64,000 nt of DNA from Methylocystis suflitae (GCF_024448135.1 NZ_JAMRYX010000091.1:19920-83919), one strand, 5' to 3'; shown: positions 38,997-49,450, numbered from the stretch's first letter. Program-made: numbers and translations. Notes: generated by a model not told the origin, from the letters alone.

Positions 38997-40346
38997 TTAG
39001 GTCGCCGCGCCATAGACGTCATAGGCCTCCGCGCGTTCGATTTTCGCCGTGACGATGTCGCCCGCGCGCAGCGGGCGCCGCGATGCGACAAAGGCCGCGC
39101 CGTCAATCTGCGGCGCGTCGGCCTTGGTGCGGCCCTTGGCGAGCGCGCCCGATGGTCCGCCGCCCGGTTCGTCAATGATGACTGAAAGGCGCTTGCCGAT
39201 CTTGCGTTTCATCAGCCGCGCGCTGATCGCGTGCTGTTTCTCCATAAAGCGCCGCCAGCGCGTCTCCTTCACGTCGTCCGGGACGGCGGGTAGGCCAAGC
39301 GCCTCGGCCGGCGCGCCGGCGACAGGCTCATATTTGAAGGCGCCGGCGCGGTCGATCTCAGCCTCCTCCAGCCAATCGAGAAGATAATCGAAATCCGCGT
39401 CGGTCTCGCCCGGGAAGCCGACGATGAACGTCGATCGCAGCGCGAGGTCTGGACACGCCTCGCGCCAGGCACGAATGCGCGCCAGGGTCTTTTCATCATT
39501 CGCGGGGCGCTTCATGGCCTTCAGCACGTTCGGCGCGGCATGCTGAAAAGGAATGTCGAGATAGGGAAGGATTTTCCCCTGGGCCATCAATGGCATCACC
39601 TCGTCGACATGGGGATAGGGATAGACGTAGTGCAGGCGGACCCAAAGGCCGAGATCGCCAAGTTCGCGCGCCAGATCGAGAAAGCGCGCGCGCACGCTAC
39701 GGTCGCCGAACATGCTCTCGGCGTAGCGAATGTCGCGGCCGTAGGCGCTCGTGTCCTGCGAAATGACGAGCAGTTCCTTGACGCCTGCGCGCGCGAGCTT
39801 TTCCGCTTCGCGCAGCACATCGGCCGCCGGCCGCGAGACGAGCGGCCCGCGCAAATGCGGGATGATGCAGAAGGAGCAGCTGTTGTCGCAGCCTTCCGAG
39901 ATTTTCAAATAGGCGTAGTGGCGCGGCGTGAGCTTCACGCCTTGTTCGGGGAGAAGATCGACAAACGGATCATGCGCGGGCGCAGCGGCGCGATGTACGG
40001 CGTCGACGACGCTCTCATATTGCTGCGGGCCGGTGATCGCCAGCACTTGCGGGAAGCGCGCCGTAATCGCTTCGGGTTCGGCGCCCATGCAGCCGGTGAC
40101 AATTACCTTGCCGTTTTCGTTCAGCGCAGCGCCAATCGCTTCGAGCGACTCCGCCTTGGCGCTATCGAGGAAGCCGCATGTGTTGACGATGACGACGTCG
40201 GCCCCGGCGTGGGTGCGCGAGAGCTCGTAACCTTCGGCCCGCAGCCGCGTGACGATGCGTTCGCTGTCGACGAGGGCCTTCGGACAGCCAAGCGAGACGA
40301 AGGAGACGCGCGGGGCGGCGCTCAGCGGCCTCTGTTGATCCTGCAT
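38997..40346 (-). CDS. rimO: ribosomal protein S12 methylthiotransferase RimO
   Basis: Radical SAM enzyme that adds a methylthio group to an aspartate of ribosomal protein S12. The 449-residue protein starts near [19 protein letters not shown], the N-terminal cluster domain (three cysteines: LGCPK, VNTCGF, TGCMG). The radical SAM motif [13 protein letters not shown] follows, then the RimO-typical [19 protein letters not shown] and a TRAM-like C-terminal domain. ATG 40346 has AAGGGG six bases upstream; ATG 40361 is in frame but without a site. Confidence 0.95.
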   Translation of the reverse strand: MQDQQRPLSAAPRVSFVSLGCPKALVDSERIVTRLRAEGYELSRTHAGADVVIVNTCGFLDSAKAESLEAIGAALNENGKVIVTGCMGAEPEAITARFPQVLAITGPQQYESVVDAVHRAAAPAHDPFVDLLPEQGVKLTPRHYAYLKISEGCDNSCSFCIIPHLRGPLVSRPAADVLREAEKLARAGVKELLVISQDTSAYGRDIRYAESMFGDRSVRARFLDLARELGDLGLWVRLHYVYPYPHVDEVMPLMAQGKILPYLDIPFQHAAPNVLKAMKRPANDEKTLARIRAWREACPDLALRSTFIVGFPGETDADFDYLLDWLEEAEIDRAGAFKYEPVAGAPAEALGLPAVPDDVKETRWRRFMEKQHAISARLMKRKIGKRLSVIIDEPGGGPSGALAKGRTKADAPQIDGAAFVASRRPLRAGDIVTAKIERAEAYDVYGAAT

Positions 40347-40394
40347 GGCGCCCCTTGCCATGCGGCGGCGGACTTTGCAATCGCGGGCTCAGCG

Positions 40395-40460
40395 TTACGC
40401 GGTCAGCGCGCCAATGAGAGCGAAGAGCGCGATGGCGGCAAAGATGATAGCGTGGACCAT
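40395..40460 (-). CDS. possible 21-residue hydrophobic microprotein
   Basis: A very short open frame starting MVHAIIF, with a pure hydrophobic core (AAIALFAL) and ending IGALTA, followed by TAA. GGAG lies seven bases upstream of the ATG at 40460. It would make a single membrane-spanning peptide. It lies in the gap between the divergent rimO and fabH genes. The call rests only on start context and composition. Confidence 0.35.
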   Translation of the reverse strand: MVHAIIFAAIALFALIGALTA

Positions 40461-40695
40461 AAACCAACTCCGACGAGCCCCGAGCTTGTCTAGTTGCGCG
40501 CACTTTAAGAAAGAATTGAGGCCCGTGTTCTGGGAGATGTTTCTGCGCTGGCGCAAAAAAGCCAATAAGTCAGCGACGATGAGGGCCTTTGCCGGAGCTC
40601 AAAAATAAAAATTTGCGCTCGGCCTGAGCCGCTCTTAATGAATAGCGCCTCGCTACGAGCTTCAGCCACGCCGTCTCAGAAGGAAGCGCCACGTC
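40461..40695. other. rest of the rimO-fabH intergenic region, nothing recognised
   Basis: The rimO-fabH gap (40347-40695) is 349 bases long. Apart from the short hydrophobic open frame at 40395-40460 it holds no gene I can support. The part near 40500-40620 is lower in GC with scattered A-runs and may contain the promoter of fabH. No tRNA or terminator hairpin was seen. Confidence 0.4.
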
Positions 40696-41679
40696 TTGAC
40701 GAATTCGATAGTTCTTGGAACTGGGTCTTATGCGCCGCAGCGCGTCATCTCCAATGCCGACCTCGAGAAAATCGTCAAGACGAACAATGAGTGGATCGTC
40801 AGCCGCACCGGCATCAAAGAGCGCCGAGTGGCCGCAGAGCATGAGGCCACATCGGATCTGGCCGCGGCCGCAGGGCGCGAGGCGCTGCAGTTCGCTGGCG
40901 TAAAGCCGGACGACGTCGACATGATCGTCGTGTGCACGGTGACAGGCGACACGCCGACGCCGTCCTGCGCGTCGTTTGTTCAGGCGCAGCTCGGCGCGAA
41001 GAACGCCTTCGCTTTCGACGTCGGCGCGGCCTGCGCCGGTTCTCTTTACGGGCTGTCCATCGCCGACCAGTTCATCAGAAGCGGCAAGGTGAAGCGCGCG
41101 CTGGTGATTGGCGCCGAGACTCTCAGCCGCTTCGTCGATTGGACCAATCGCGAGACATGCGTGCTGTTCGGCGACGCCGCTGGCGCGATTTTGCTCGGCG
41201 CCAGCGAAGAAGAAGGGCGCGGCCTGCTCGCCGCGAGCCTGCGGACGGACGGTTCAATGACGGGGATTCTCGGCATCTATGGCGGCGGCAGCCGTCGCCC
41301 GCCATCTGCCGAAATGCTTGAAGAAAAGGCCGGAAAAATCAAGATGCGCGGGCGCGAGGTCTATAAGGTGGCGACGCGCCTGTTGCCTGAAGTGGTCGGC
41401 GACACGCTTGAAGCCGCCGGTCTGACCGCCGCCGACGTCAATCACGTGATCGCCCACCAAGCGAATAAGCGCATCATCGAATCCGCGATGCAGAATCTCG
41501 GCGTTCCCTTCGAGAAATGCTGGATCAACATTGACCGCTACGGCAATACGTCGAGCGCCTCGATGCCGATCACGCTCGATGAGGCGAATCGCGCCGGAAA
41601 GCTGAAAAAGGGCGACGTTATCGCCATGATGGCGATCGGCGCGGGAATGACCTGGGGCGGCGCAGTGCTGCGCTGGTAG
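40696..41679 (+). CDS. fabH: beta-ketoacyl-ACP synthase III
   Basis: Condenses acetyl-CoA (or another acyl-CoA) with malonyl-ACP to start fatty-acid synthesis. The 327-residue protein has the catalytic triad: C113 in VGAACAGSLYG, H254 in IAHQANKR and N284 in YGNTSSAS. The N-terminus SIVLGTGSYAPQRVISNADL and end GAGMTWGGAVLRW are typical. The start is a TTG at 40696 with AAGGAAG upstream; no ATG is available. It stands alone, not in a plsX-fabH operon, so it may be a second copy. Confidence 0.93.
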   Translation: MTNSIVLGTGSYAPQRVISNADLEKIVKTNNEWIVSRTGIKERRVAAEHEATSDLAAAAGREALQFAGVKPDDVDMIVVCTVTGDTPTPSCASFVQAQLGAKNAFAFDVGAACAGSLYGLSIADQFIRSGKVKRALVIGAETLSRFVDWTNRETCVLFGDAAGAILLGASEEEGRGLLAASLRTDGSMTGILGIYGGGSRRPPSAEMLEEKAGKIKMRGREVYKVATRLLPEVVGDTLEAAGLTAADVNHVIAHQANKRIIESAMQNLGVPFEKCWINIDRYGNTSSASMPITLDEANRAGKLKKGDVIAMMAIGAGMTWGGAVLRW

Positions 41680-41809
41680 GCTTTCCTTCGCGGCCGTCCA
41701 ACTCCAAATTTCGCTGACGCCAAACAGGCCAGCTTGACGCGGGCTTTTTCGCCTTGCCCCATCAATCTACTCATGCTAGCGTTTTTATAGACTACTGGAG
41801 GGCGTCACC

Positions 41810-42847
41810 ATGAGCGAGAGATTGCAGAAGAGTCTGGGTCTGGGAATTTTAGGGGGCTTGGTTGCGCTCACGATGCTGGCGAGCGCGCATTCTCAAGCGG
41901 GCCAGACGTTCCTGAACGTCTCCTATGACCCGACGCGCGAGCTCTACAAGGCGATCAACCCCGCCTTCGCAGCGGACTGGAAAGCCCGGACCGGCGAAAC
42001 CATCGAAATTCAGGCATCGCATGGCGGCTCGGGCGCGCAGGCGCGCGCGGTGATCGAGGGGCTGAACGCCGATGTCGTGACGCTGGCGCTCGCCGCCGAC
42101 ATCGACGCGATCGCCAGCAAGAGCGGCAAAATTCCGGTCGATTGGCAAAAGCGCCGACCGAATAACTCGTCGCCCTATACGTCGACGATCGTGTTTCTCG
42201 TCCGCAAGGGCAATCCGAAAGCCGTCAAGGATTGGGACGATCTGGCCAAGCCCGGCGTGGCGGTGATCACGCCCAACCCCAAAACCTCCGGCGGCGCGCG
42301 CTGGAATTATCTTGCGGCCTGGGGCTATGGGCTGAAGAAGTTCGGCGGCGATGAAGCCAAGACCAAAGATTTCGTGAAGGCGATCTACAGGAACGCGCCG
42401 GTCATGGACACGGGCGCCCGAGGCTCGACGATCACTTTCGCCCAGCGCGGCATCGGCGACGTGCTCCTTGCATGGGAGAACGAAGCCTTTCTTGCGCTGA
42501 AGGAATTTGGCGCTGACAAGTTCGAGATCGTGACGCCGCCGCAGTCCATTCTAGCCGAGCCGCCGGTCGCCGTCGTTGACGCCAACGCTGACGCCAAAGG
42601 CAACAGGCAGCTCGCCGAAAGCTATCTCGACTTCCTCTATTCGCCGCCGGCGCAGGCGATCATCGCACGCAATTTCTATCGTCCCGTTCATCCCGAATAT
42701 GCGGCGAAGGACGACGTAAAGAAATTCGCCAAGATCGATTTCATCACCGTCGATAAAACGTTCGGCGGCTGGGCGGCGGCGCAAAAGAAACATTTCGCCG
42801 ACGGCGGCATTTTCGACGACATCCAGAAACAAGAGCTGACAAGGTGA
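41810..42847 (+). CDS. sbp: sulfate ABC transporter periplasmic binding protein
   Basis: Periplasmic sulfate/thiosulfate receptor (345 residues). It has a signal peptide ([20 protein letters not shown]) and the family start [20 protein letters not shown]. Binding-site landmarks are [20 protein letters not shown] and [19 protein letters not shown] lies just upstream of ATG 41810. It is the first gene of sbp-cysT-cysW-cysA, and its stop overlaps the cysT start. Confidence 0.94.
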   Translation: MSERLQKSLGLGILGGLVALTMLASAHSQAGQTFLNVSYDPTRELYKAINPAFAADWKARTGETIEIQASHGGSGAQARAVIEGLNADVVTLALAADIDAIASKSGKIPVDWQKRRPNNSSPYTSTIVFLVRKGNPKAVKDWDDLAKPGVAVITPNPKTSGGARWNYLAAWGYGLKKFGGDEAKTKDFVKAIYRNAPVMDTGARGSTITFAQRGIGDVLLAWENEAFLALKEFGADKFEIVTPPQSILAEPPVAVVDANADAKGNRQLAESYLDFLYSPPAQAIIARNFYRPVHPEYAAKDDVKKFAKIDFITVDKTFGGWAAAQKKHFADGGIFDDIQKQELTR

Positions 42848-43707
42848 CCTCCCCGAGCCTTGTCGGCAAAAACGCTCGGCGCTTCACGGCGCCGAGCGTC
42901 ATTCCAGGCTTCGGCCTGACCTTCGGCTATACGCTGATCTATCTTGGCGTGATCGTCCTCTTTCCGCTCGCCACGCTCATCTGGCAGTCATCGGGACTGG
43001 GACTTTCCGGCCTCTATGCGATCGCCTCGGAGCCGCGCGTCGCCGCTTCGCTGCGTACGACATTCTTCATTTCCTTCGCGGCCGCGGTCGTCGACCTGTT
43101 CTTTGGCCTCATCGTCGCCTGGGTGCTCACGCGATACGATTTTCCCGGCCGTCGGCTGCTCGACGCATTCGTCGATCTGCCCTTCGCGTTGCCGACGGCC
43201 GTCGCCGGCATTTCGCTTGCGGCGCTCTATTCGCCAAACGGATGGTTCGGCGCGCCGCTCGCCGATTACGATATCAAGATCGCCTTCACCCGCTGGGGCA
43301 TTCTGGTCGCGCTCATCTTCATTGGCTTGCCCTTCGTTGTGCGCACGGTGCAGCCGATTATTTCGGAACTCGAAGTGGAGTTGGAGGAGGCTTCCGCCAC
43401 TCTTGGCGCGGGTCGGCTGCAAACCGTCATCCGTGTGATGCTGCCGCCTTTGGCGCCGGCGCTGCTTACCGGCTTCGCGCTCGCCTTCGCCAGAGCCATT
43501 GGGGAATATGGATCCGTGATCTTCATCGCCGGCAATATCGCATATGTCTCTGAGATCGCGCCGCTGCTCATCGTCGTGAAGCTTGAACAATATGATGTCC
43601 CCGGCGCGACCGGAATCGCGACGATCATGCTGGCGATTTCCTTCGCCGCGCTGCTTCTCATCAATCTGGTCCAGGCTTGGAGCCGCAGGAGATTTGGCCA
43701 TGTCTGA
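42844..43707 (+). CDS. cysT: sulfate ABC transporter permease CysT
   Basis: Inner-membrane permease (287 residues) with about six membrane segments. Landmarks are [38 protein letters not shown], and the EAA loop [20 protein letters not shown] that contacts CysA. GTG start at 42844 overlaps the sbp stop. It should form the channel with CysW for sulfate/thiosulfate import. Its end overlaps the start of cysW by eight bases. Confidence 0.94.
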   Translation: MTSPSLVGKNARRFTAPSVIPGFGLTFGYTLIYLGVIVLFPLATLIWQSSGLGLSGLYAIASEPRVAASLRTTFFISFAAAVVDLFFGLIVAWVLTRYDFPGRRLLDAFVDLPFALPTAVAGISLAALYSPNGWFGAPLADYDIKIAFTRWGILVALIFIGLPFVVRTVQPIISELEVELEEASATLGAGRLQTVIRVMLPPLAPALLTGFALAFARAIGEYGSVIFIAGNIAYVSEIAPLLIVVKLEQYDVPGATGIATIMLAISFAALLLINLVQAWSRRRFGHV

Positions 43708-44590
43708 GATCGCAGTCACGTCCAGCGGCAGCCGACGCGGCGTCAATTTTCGGCCGGTCACGCAGGACTCGTCGTTTGCGCGCTACGCCCTCATTGCGAC
43801 CGCGGTGCTGTTTCTCGCCATCTTCCTTCTGGCGCCGCTTGCAATCGTCTTCGTTGAAGCCTTCAGCAAAGGGATCGGACCCTTTCTTACAGCGTTCGAC
43901 GATCCAGACGCGCGCGCGGCGATCCGTCTGACGCTTCTTGTCGCGGCGATCGCCGTGCCGGCCAATCTTGTGTTTGGACTCGCGGCGTCCTGGTCAATCG
44001 CCAAATTTTCCTTTCCCGGCAAGAGCGTTCTCATCACGCTGATTGATCTTCCGTTCTCCGTATCGCCGGTCGTCGCCGGCCTCGTCTATGTGCTGGTGTT
44101 CGGCGGCCAGGGCCTCTTCGGCCCATGGCTCGCGGCTCATGGCGTGCAGATCATCTTTGCCGTGCCCGGCATCGTGCTGGCGACGATCTTCGTCACCTTT
44201 CCTTTCGTTGCGCGCGAACTCATTCCGTTGATGGAGGAGCAGGGCAAGATTGAGGAGGAGGCGGCGCTCACGCTCGGCGCTTCCGGCTTCAAGACTTTTC
44301 TGACCGTAACGCTGCCCAACATTAAATGGGGCCTGCTGTACGGCGTGCTGCTCTGTAACGCCCGCGCCATGGGCGAGTTCGGCGCCGTTTCGGTCGTATC
44401 GGGTCACATACGCGGCTTGACCAACACAATTCCGCTTCAGGTGGAGATACTCTACAATGAGTACAATAATGTCGCCGCTTTCGCGCTCGCGGTTCTTCTT
44501 GCAGGCTTGGCGCTTGTCACACTCGGGCTCAAGACGTTCCTCGAATGGCGTCACGCCGACGCGCTCTCCGGACGCGCTCGCCGCCACTGA
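43700..44590 (+). CDS. cysW: sulfate ABC transporter permease CysW
   Basis: Second permease (296 residues). Membrane segments start near [20 protein letters not shown]. Family landmarks are [20 protein letters not shown] and the EAA loop [20 protein letters not shown]. It ends with [22 protein letters not shown] 43700 ([10 protein letters not shown]) overlaps cysT by eight bases. The cysA frame opens well inside this gene, a longer overlap than usual. Confidence 0.94.
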   Translation: MSEIAVTSSGSRRGVNFRPVTQDSSFARYALIATAVLFLAIFLLAPLAIVFVEAFSKGIGPFLTAFDDPDARAAIRLTLLVAAIAVPANLVFGLAASWSIAKFSFPGKSVLITLIDLPFSVSPVVAGLVYVLVFGGQGLFGPWLAAHGVQIIFAVPGIVLATIFVTFPFVARELIPLMEEQGKIEEEAALTLGASGFKTFLTVTLPNIKWGLLYGVLLCNARAMGEFGAVSVVSGHIRGLTNTIPLQVEILYNEYNNVAAFALAVLLAGLALVTLGLKTFLEWRHADALSGRARRH

Positions 44591-45683
44591 AGCGAGCAAG
44601 CGCGGAGCTTCCATTCGCATTGAGGGAGTCGAGCAGGATTTCGGCGCCTTTCCGGCCTTGCGCGACGTCAGCCTTGACATTCAGCCTGGCGAACTTGTCG
44701 CTCTGCTCGGCCCTTCGGGCTCGGGCAAGACGACGCTGTTGCGCGTGATCGCGGGCCTCAATTCTCCCGATCGCGGGCGCGTTCTGTTCGACGGCGAGAA
44801 CGCGACCAATCTCCCCGTGCAGGACCGCCATGTGGGCATGGTGTTTCAGAACTATGCGCTCTTCAAACATATGACCGTCGCCGACAATATCGGCTACGGT
44901 CTGCGAGTTCGTCCAAGGCGAACGCGTCCATCGCGGGCGGCGATCAAGGCGCGCGTCACGGAGCTTCTACAGTTCGTGCAGCTTGACGGACTTGGCGGCC
45001 GCTATCCGGCGCAGCTCTCCGGCGGCCAACGTCAGCGCGTCGCGCTCGCGCGCGCGCTCGCCATCGAGCCGCGCGTGCTGCTGCTCGATGAACCTTTTGG
45101 CGCGCTTGACGCGCGCGTGCGCAAGGATTTGCGCCGCTGGCTGCGCGACATCCATAAGCAGACGGGATTGACGACGGTCTTCGTCACGCATGATCAGGAT
45201 GAAGCGATGGAGCTTGCCGATCGCGTCGTCGTGCTCAACGAAGGCCGCATCGAACAGATTGGCACGCCTGAAGAGCTTTACGACCGTCCGGCTTCGCCGT
45301 TCGTCATTTCCTTCGTTGGCGAAGCGGTCGCGTTGCCCGTCACCATCGCCGACGGCCATGTGACGTTCGGCGGCCGCGAATTGCATATCGACACCCACGG
45401 CCTGCGCAGCGGGCCGGCGAGGGTCTTCTTCCGACCGGCCGATATCGCCGTCGCCGCTGAAGGGAGCGGCGACCTTGAAGGTCGCGTCGAGAGCCTGCGG
45501 CGCACGCCTGCCGGCGTTCGCGCCACGATCGCCATCGACGGCTATGATCAAACGCTTGAGATCGACTCGCCGCTCGAACGTTCGGCTTCGCTCGGCGGCC
45601 GCGTTCCGCTCTCGCTGGCGAAGGCCCGCATCTTTCCGGCGGACGAGAACGGCGACTATGTCAACGCCGGAGACGGCATTTGA
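44457..45683 (+). CDS. cysA: sulfate ABC transporter ATP-binding protein CysA
   Basis: ATPase of the sulfate importer. It has Walker [10 protein letters not shown], signature [20 protein letters not shown], Walker [13 protein letters not shown], and a C-terminal TOBE-like regulatory domain ([15 protein letters not shown]). Homology starts at [20 protein letters not shown], about residue 51 if translation begins at ATG 44457. There is no ATG, GTG or TTG between 44517 and that point, so the true start lies inside cysW (ATG 44457, ATG 44469 or TTG 44514) or uses a rare codon. The stop overlaps the tam start by four bases. Confidence 0.92.
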   Translation: MSTIMSPLSRSRFFLQAWRLSHSGSRRSSNGVTPTRSPDALAATEASKRGASIRIEGVEQDFGAFPALRDVSLDIQPGELVALLGPSGSGKTTLLRVIAGLNSPDRGRVLFDGENATNLPVQDRHVGMVFQNYALFKHMTVADNIGYGLRVRPRRTRPSRAAIKARVTELLQFVQLDGLGGRYPAQLSGGQRQRVALARALAIEPRVLLLDEPFGALDARVRKDLRRWLRDIHKQTGLTTVFVTHDQDEAMELADRVVVLNEGRIEQIGTPEELYDRPASPFVISFVGEAVALPVTIADGHVTFGGRELHIDTHGLRSGPARVFFRPADIAVAAEGSGDLEGRVESLRRTPAGVRATIAIDGYDQTLEIDSPLERSASLGGRVPLSLAKARIFPADENGDYVNAGDGI

Positions 45684-46492
45684 GTCCCGCGCTTGCTGAC
45701 GGGATCGATGAAAGGCGCGCGACAAACGACTGGAATTCGGCGCTCTATCTGAAATTCGAAGCGGAGCGCACGCGCGCCGCCCGCGACCTGCTTGCGCACG
45801 TGCCTTATTGCGACACGCGAGCGGTTTTTGACCTCGGATGCGGACCCGGAAACAGCACGCAGCTCCTCGCGATGAGCTTTCCCGACGCCGACATCATCGG
45901 GATCGACAAATCCGACAATATGCTATCGGTCGCCCGCGCGCGCACGCCCACCGCAACTTTTATTAAGCAGGACATCGCGCATTGGCGGCCTTCGCAGCCC
46001 GCCGATCTTATCTTCGCCAATGCGGCGCTGCATTTCCTTCCCGATCATCGAGCGTTGATGACAAGGCTTTTGAGTTATTTGCGGCCCGGGGGACGCCTCG
46101 CCGTCCAAATGCCAAACAATACGCATGAGCTTTCGCACGCGGCGATGCGCATGGTGGCGGCGGACGGCCCCTGGGCGCCGCGACTGCTTCCAATCGCCAA
46201 GTCGATTATGGTGCTCGGGCCGCTCGAGGAATATTACAATCTGCTCGCGCCGCTCTGCAGCACGATCGACATTTGGCAGACGGTCTATGTCCACCCGCTC
46301 GACGGCCCTGACGGCGTGGTCGAGTGGTTCGAAGGATCGGGCCTTCGTCCCTTCCTCGACTTGCTCGATGCAAATGAGCGCGTCGAATTTCTTGCGCGGT
46401 ACAGAGCGAGGCTTGCACAGGCCTATCCGCGGCAACCGGACGGCAAAGTGCTTCTGCGGTATCCGCGCCTCTTCTTCACCCTGCAGAAATAG
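45680..46492 (+). CDS. tam: trans-aconitate 2-methyltransferase-like protein
   Basis: A 270-residue SAM methyltransferase with the Tam pattern: [20 protein letters not shown], motif [55 protein letters not shown] and [15 protein letters not shown]. Tam methylates trans-aconitate, an aconitase inhibitor. It starts at a TTG overlapping the cysA stop (TTGA). The coupling to sulfate import is unusual; a link through SAM or sulfur supply is only inference. Confidence 0.85.
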   Translation: MSPALADGIDERRATNDWNSALYLKFEAERTRAARDLLAHVPYCDTRAVFDLGCGPGNSTQLLAMSFPDADIIGIDKSDNMLSVARARTPTATFIKQDIAHWRPSQPADLIFANAALHFLPDHRALMTRLLSYLRPGGRLAVQMPNNTHELSHAAMRMVAADGPWAPRLLPIAKSIMVLGPLEEYYNLLAPLCSTIDIWQTVYVHPLDGPDGVVEWFEGSGLRPFLDLLDANERVEFLARYRARLAQAYPRQPDGKVLLRYPRLFFTLQK

Positions 46493-46900
46493 GCGGCGGT
46501 CTGGCCGCTGTCGCTATGCGGCGTCCAATCAGCCAGACTGTGACATTACGGCAACGGTTCCGCTCGATATAGCTAGTGGTCTACTAAATCTATAGACAAA
46601 AAGACACGCTTTCGCTTTACTGCCTCTTGCGGCGTAGACGGAAAATAGTTCGCAGAGGACACTACCTTCGCGGACGAGAGAGAGCGGGAATGTCGAAGCG
46701 AAAATTAAGGCGCGGGCTGCAGTTGCGGCGTTTACTGTGGCTCTGTCGCAACAGCGCAAGTCGAAAAATCGAGTTGACTAAAACATGAGCTTAACAGATC
46801 GGCCGCGACGGCATATCCGATATGTATACGGTTTACATATCGGTCCGTCGCCCAAGGCGCGCCAATCGGAGTTGGGTTAAGCGATACGGGACAAAAGTCG
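46493..46900. other. intergenic region upstream of the fused porin gene
   Basis: About 408 bases without a supported gene and lower in GC than the coding parts. It contains a short inverted repeat GTCTA...TAGAC at 46579-46597 with a nine-base spacer, and the larger palindrome at 46817-46843 near the porin start. Likely a promoter region for the porin gene. Confidence 0.5.
46817..46843. promoter_or_regulatory. perfect 10-bp inverted repeat, probable operator
   Basis: CCGATATGTA (46817-46826), seven-base spacer, and the exact complement TACATATCGG (46834-46843). It ends 57 bases before the porin start codon. The length, symmetry and AT-rich centre are like binding sites of dimeric regulators. 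The cognate regulator is not in the window. Confidence 0.55.
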
Positions 46901-49450
46901 ATGTCGACGAGCAAAAACAGAAAGAAGTTAAGGTTAGCTGCGTTTGGCGCCGTTGTCGGCGCTGCCCTTAGCGTTCCCGAAATAGCGGACGCCGAAGACA
47001 AAGCGCCCTCTCAGGAAGTTTCGGGAAAAGGGGGGCAATCGGATAGCGGCGCAAAAACAGCCGCGCTGGAAAAAGGGTCAGTGAAGGCGAAGACCAATGG
47101 CGCGGGTGTCGCTGCTGGTCCCGGGGCGCCGGCGGCGCCGCTGGTGAAGAAGAGCTACTACGTGCCGACCCGCGGCTATCGTTTGGAGCCGCAACCCGAC
47201 ATTCCGCCCTATGTGCGCAATCTGGCTAAGACCTACAAGGAATTCGAAGGTATTGACTGGCTGAACGTCGGTCTCGATTCGCGCGTGCGTTTCGAATATC
47301 GCAAGGACGACTATCGGCCTTGGACGAATACGACGACCAATCCGCCGACGTCGCAGCGAAGATATTTCCCCAACTCGCTATGGTTGTCGCGGACGCGCGC
47401 CTATTTGGGCGTGCAGAATATTCTCGATCCGTTTCGTTTCGTCCTCGAGCTCCAGGACTCGCGCGCCTATAACAGCATCTATCAGTTGCAGGGACAGGAG
47501 ATTAATCAGACGGAGCTCATTTCCGGCTATGGCGAACTTTATTTCAAGGACGCCTTCGGCAAGGACGATCTCGGCAATGATCGGCCGCTGACCCTTCGCG
47601 CCGGACGCTTCCACTTCGAGCTGCTCGACAGACGATTGATCGCCGAGAACGAGTTCCGCAACACGACCAACAACTTTGACGGCTTCCGGATCAAAATCGG
47701 CAAGAAGGATAATGACTGGGATATCGACAGTTTCCTGATGCGGCCGGTTATTCGTTATCCAGATCAGTTCGACCGACCTGACTGGCAGAACTGGATCTAC
47801 GGCAGCGTGTTCAGTATCCGCCGCTGGTCGGAATATGCGACGATCCAGCCTTATTTCTTGGGCCGCAAGCAATATGGGGATCCGCTCAACGTCTCGAACG
47901 CGCTGAAGTTTCATCGCGACACTTATGCGCCCGGCCTGCGCGTCTATGGCGTGATCAACGACTTTGATTACGACTTCGACATCAACAAGCAGTTTGGCGA
48001 AACCGGCGAATTCCGCGATCTCGGCGCGCGTCGCAACGCCATCCAAACGACCGTCCAGCACGACGCCATCGCCTATGCATTCGAGGCTGGCTATACGTTT
48101 TCAGACCATCCGTGGAAACCGCGGATCAGCGCCAACTACGCCTATGGCTCGGGCAATAAGAGTCCTTTCGACAGCGTCAATCAGACCTTCGATATCTTCT
48201 ATGGCTTCAACCAGCCTTTCTCACGCAACGATTATATCGCGTGGAATAACGTCAAAGCGCCCAAGGCTCGGCTGGAATTTTCGCCTTTCAAAGATCTCCG
48301 GATCGATACGGCGTTCAGCGCCTATTGGCTGGCGAGCGCGGCGGCGGCCTGGGATCGCGCCAATCTCTTTGCTCCGCTCGGCAACAGAGGCACGTTTATG
48401 GGCACGGAATATGATTTGCGCATTCGCTATAAACTGAATCAGTTCATCAATCTGACAGCGAGCTACGCGCGCTTCTGGCCGGGTTCGTTTACGTCGAGCT
48501 TCGCGCCGCCGGTCGCATTGCAGCCGTTCTTCCCGCAATCTTTTTCCGGACAGACAACGACCACGAATGGCCTGACCGGGCGCCCGACCGACTTCTTCTA
48601 TCTGGAGGTCTCAGCCAATGCCTTTGGCGACGGCAATCCGATCACCAAGCCGCCGGGCTCGGATTTTCTCGCTCTCTTTTCGCCCGAGGGGCCTCCGCCG
48701 CCGCCTGCGCCGCCGCCAAGCTGGTCTGACGTTTACGTCGGTCTCAATGGCGGTGGAGCTTGGTCGAGCCCGCGGTCGATCGTGCAGCCTTGGCCATTCG
48801 GCGCCGCCGCCGCGAGTCCAGCCGTGGCCGCCAGCGCGACGCCGATCGACCAGACGAACCATCTCGCCGGCTTCATCGGCGGTTTCCAGATCGGCGCCAA
48901 TTGGAAGTTCGCCGACAGCTTCTTAGCCGGCGCCGAGGCGGATCTGCACGGCGTTTCGGGCAACACCGACACGCGGTGGCAAGCGACCCTCGCGCAGGGA
49001 GGCGGCAATAGCTTCGCCACTTATGCGCAGCACACCGCGACCCTCAATTATTTGGGAACGATCCGCGGCCGCTTGGGCTATCTCGTCACCCCGACGCTCG
49101 CCCTCTATGGCACGGGCGGCATGGCCTATGGCGGCGTCATTTCCAACGCTGCGATTTTCACTCGCCGCATTGGCGGCACGAACCAGACGCTGGTCAATCC
49201 CGCCTATCAGGACAGCTTGATCGGTTGGACGGCGGGCGGCGGCGTCGAATGGATGTTCACGCCAAATTGGAGCGTCAAAGTCGATTACCTTCGCTACGAT
49301 CTCGGGGCTGCTCAAGGGTTCAATTACGCGGCCCAGTCGAACGGCCTTTACGCCTATGGCGCATCAAGCTCGACGCGCTTCAATGGCAACCTCATCCATG
49401 CCGGCGTCAACCGCCACTTCGATCTCATCGGCCTCGCCCAAGCAAAATAG
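46901..49450 (+). CDS. outer-membrane protein: alginate-export-type barrel fused to Omp25-type barrel
   Basis: An 849-residue exported protein. Signal-like N-terminus (LAAFGAVVGAALSVPEIADA), then a low-complexity spacer. The first barrel (about 120-585) has alginate_exp (AlgE-like) features: DWLNVGLDSRVRFEYRKDDY, LWLSRTRAYLGVQNILDPFR, RFHFELLDRRLIAENEFRN and ITASYARF-like C-terminal strands (NLTASYARFWPG). A polyproline linker follows near residue 590-606. The second barrel (about 606-845) is an Omp25/OmpA-like domain (WSDVYVGLNGGGAW, IGANWKFADSFLAGAEADL, GTIRGRLGYLVTPTLALYGT, VEWMFTPNWSVKVDYLRYDL). The two-barrel fusion is uncommon. Substrate unknown; the first barrel need not carry alginate. 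Confidence 0.85.
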   Translation: MSTSKNRKKLRLAAFGAVVGAALSVPEIADAEDKAPSQEVSGKGGQSDSGAKTAALEKGSVKAKTNGAGVAAGPGAPAAPLVKKSYYVPTRGYRLEPQPDIPPYVRNLAKTYKEFEGIDWLNVGLDSRVRFEYRKDDYRPWTNTTTNPPTSQRRYFPNSLWLSRTRAYLGVQNILDPFRFVLELQDSRAYNSIYQLQGQEINQTELISGYGELYFKDAFGKDDLGNDRPLTLRAGRFHFELLDRRLIAENEFRNTTNNFDGFRIKIGKKDNDWDIDSFLMRPVIRYPDQFDRPDWQNWIYGSVFSIRRWSEYATIQPYFLGRKQYGDPLNVSNALKFHRDTYAPGLRVYGVINDFDYDFDINKQFGETGEFRDLGARRNAIQTTVQHDAIAYAFEAGYTFSDHPWKPRISANYAYGSGNKSPFDSVNQTFDIFYGFNQPFSRNDYIAWNNVKAPKARLEFSPFKDLRIDTAFSAYWLASAAAAWDRANLFAPLGNRGTFMGTEYDLRIRYKLNQFINLTASYARFWPGSFTSSFAPPVALQPFFPQSFSGQTTTTNGLTGRPTDFFYLEVSANAFGDGNPITKPPGSDFLALFSPEGPPPPPAPPPSWSDVYVGLNGGGAWSSPRSIVQPWPFGAAAASPAVAASATPIDQTNHLAGFIGGFQIGANWKFADSFLAGAEADLHGVSGNTDTRWQATLAQGGGNSFATYAQHTATLNYLGTIRGRLGYLVTPTLALYGTGGMAYGGVISNAAIFTRRIGGTNQTLVNPAYQDSLIGWTAGGGVEWMFTPNWSVKVDYLRYDLGAAQGFNYAAQSNGLYAYGASSSTRFNGNLIHAGVNRHFDLIGLAQAK

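Noticed and set aside
40345..40608. 87-codon plus-strand frame in the rimO-fabH gap
   Set aside because: No ribosome-binding site, basic low-complexity product, and overlaps the start of rimO.
41766..46597. Similar TCTACT...TATAGAC pieces before sbp (about 41766-41793) and before the porin (46579-46597)
   Set aside because: Spacing between the halves differs greatly at the two places and the match is short; not enough to call a shared operator.
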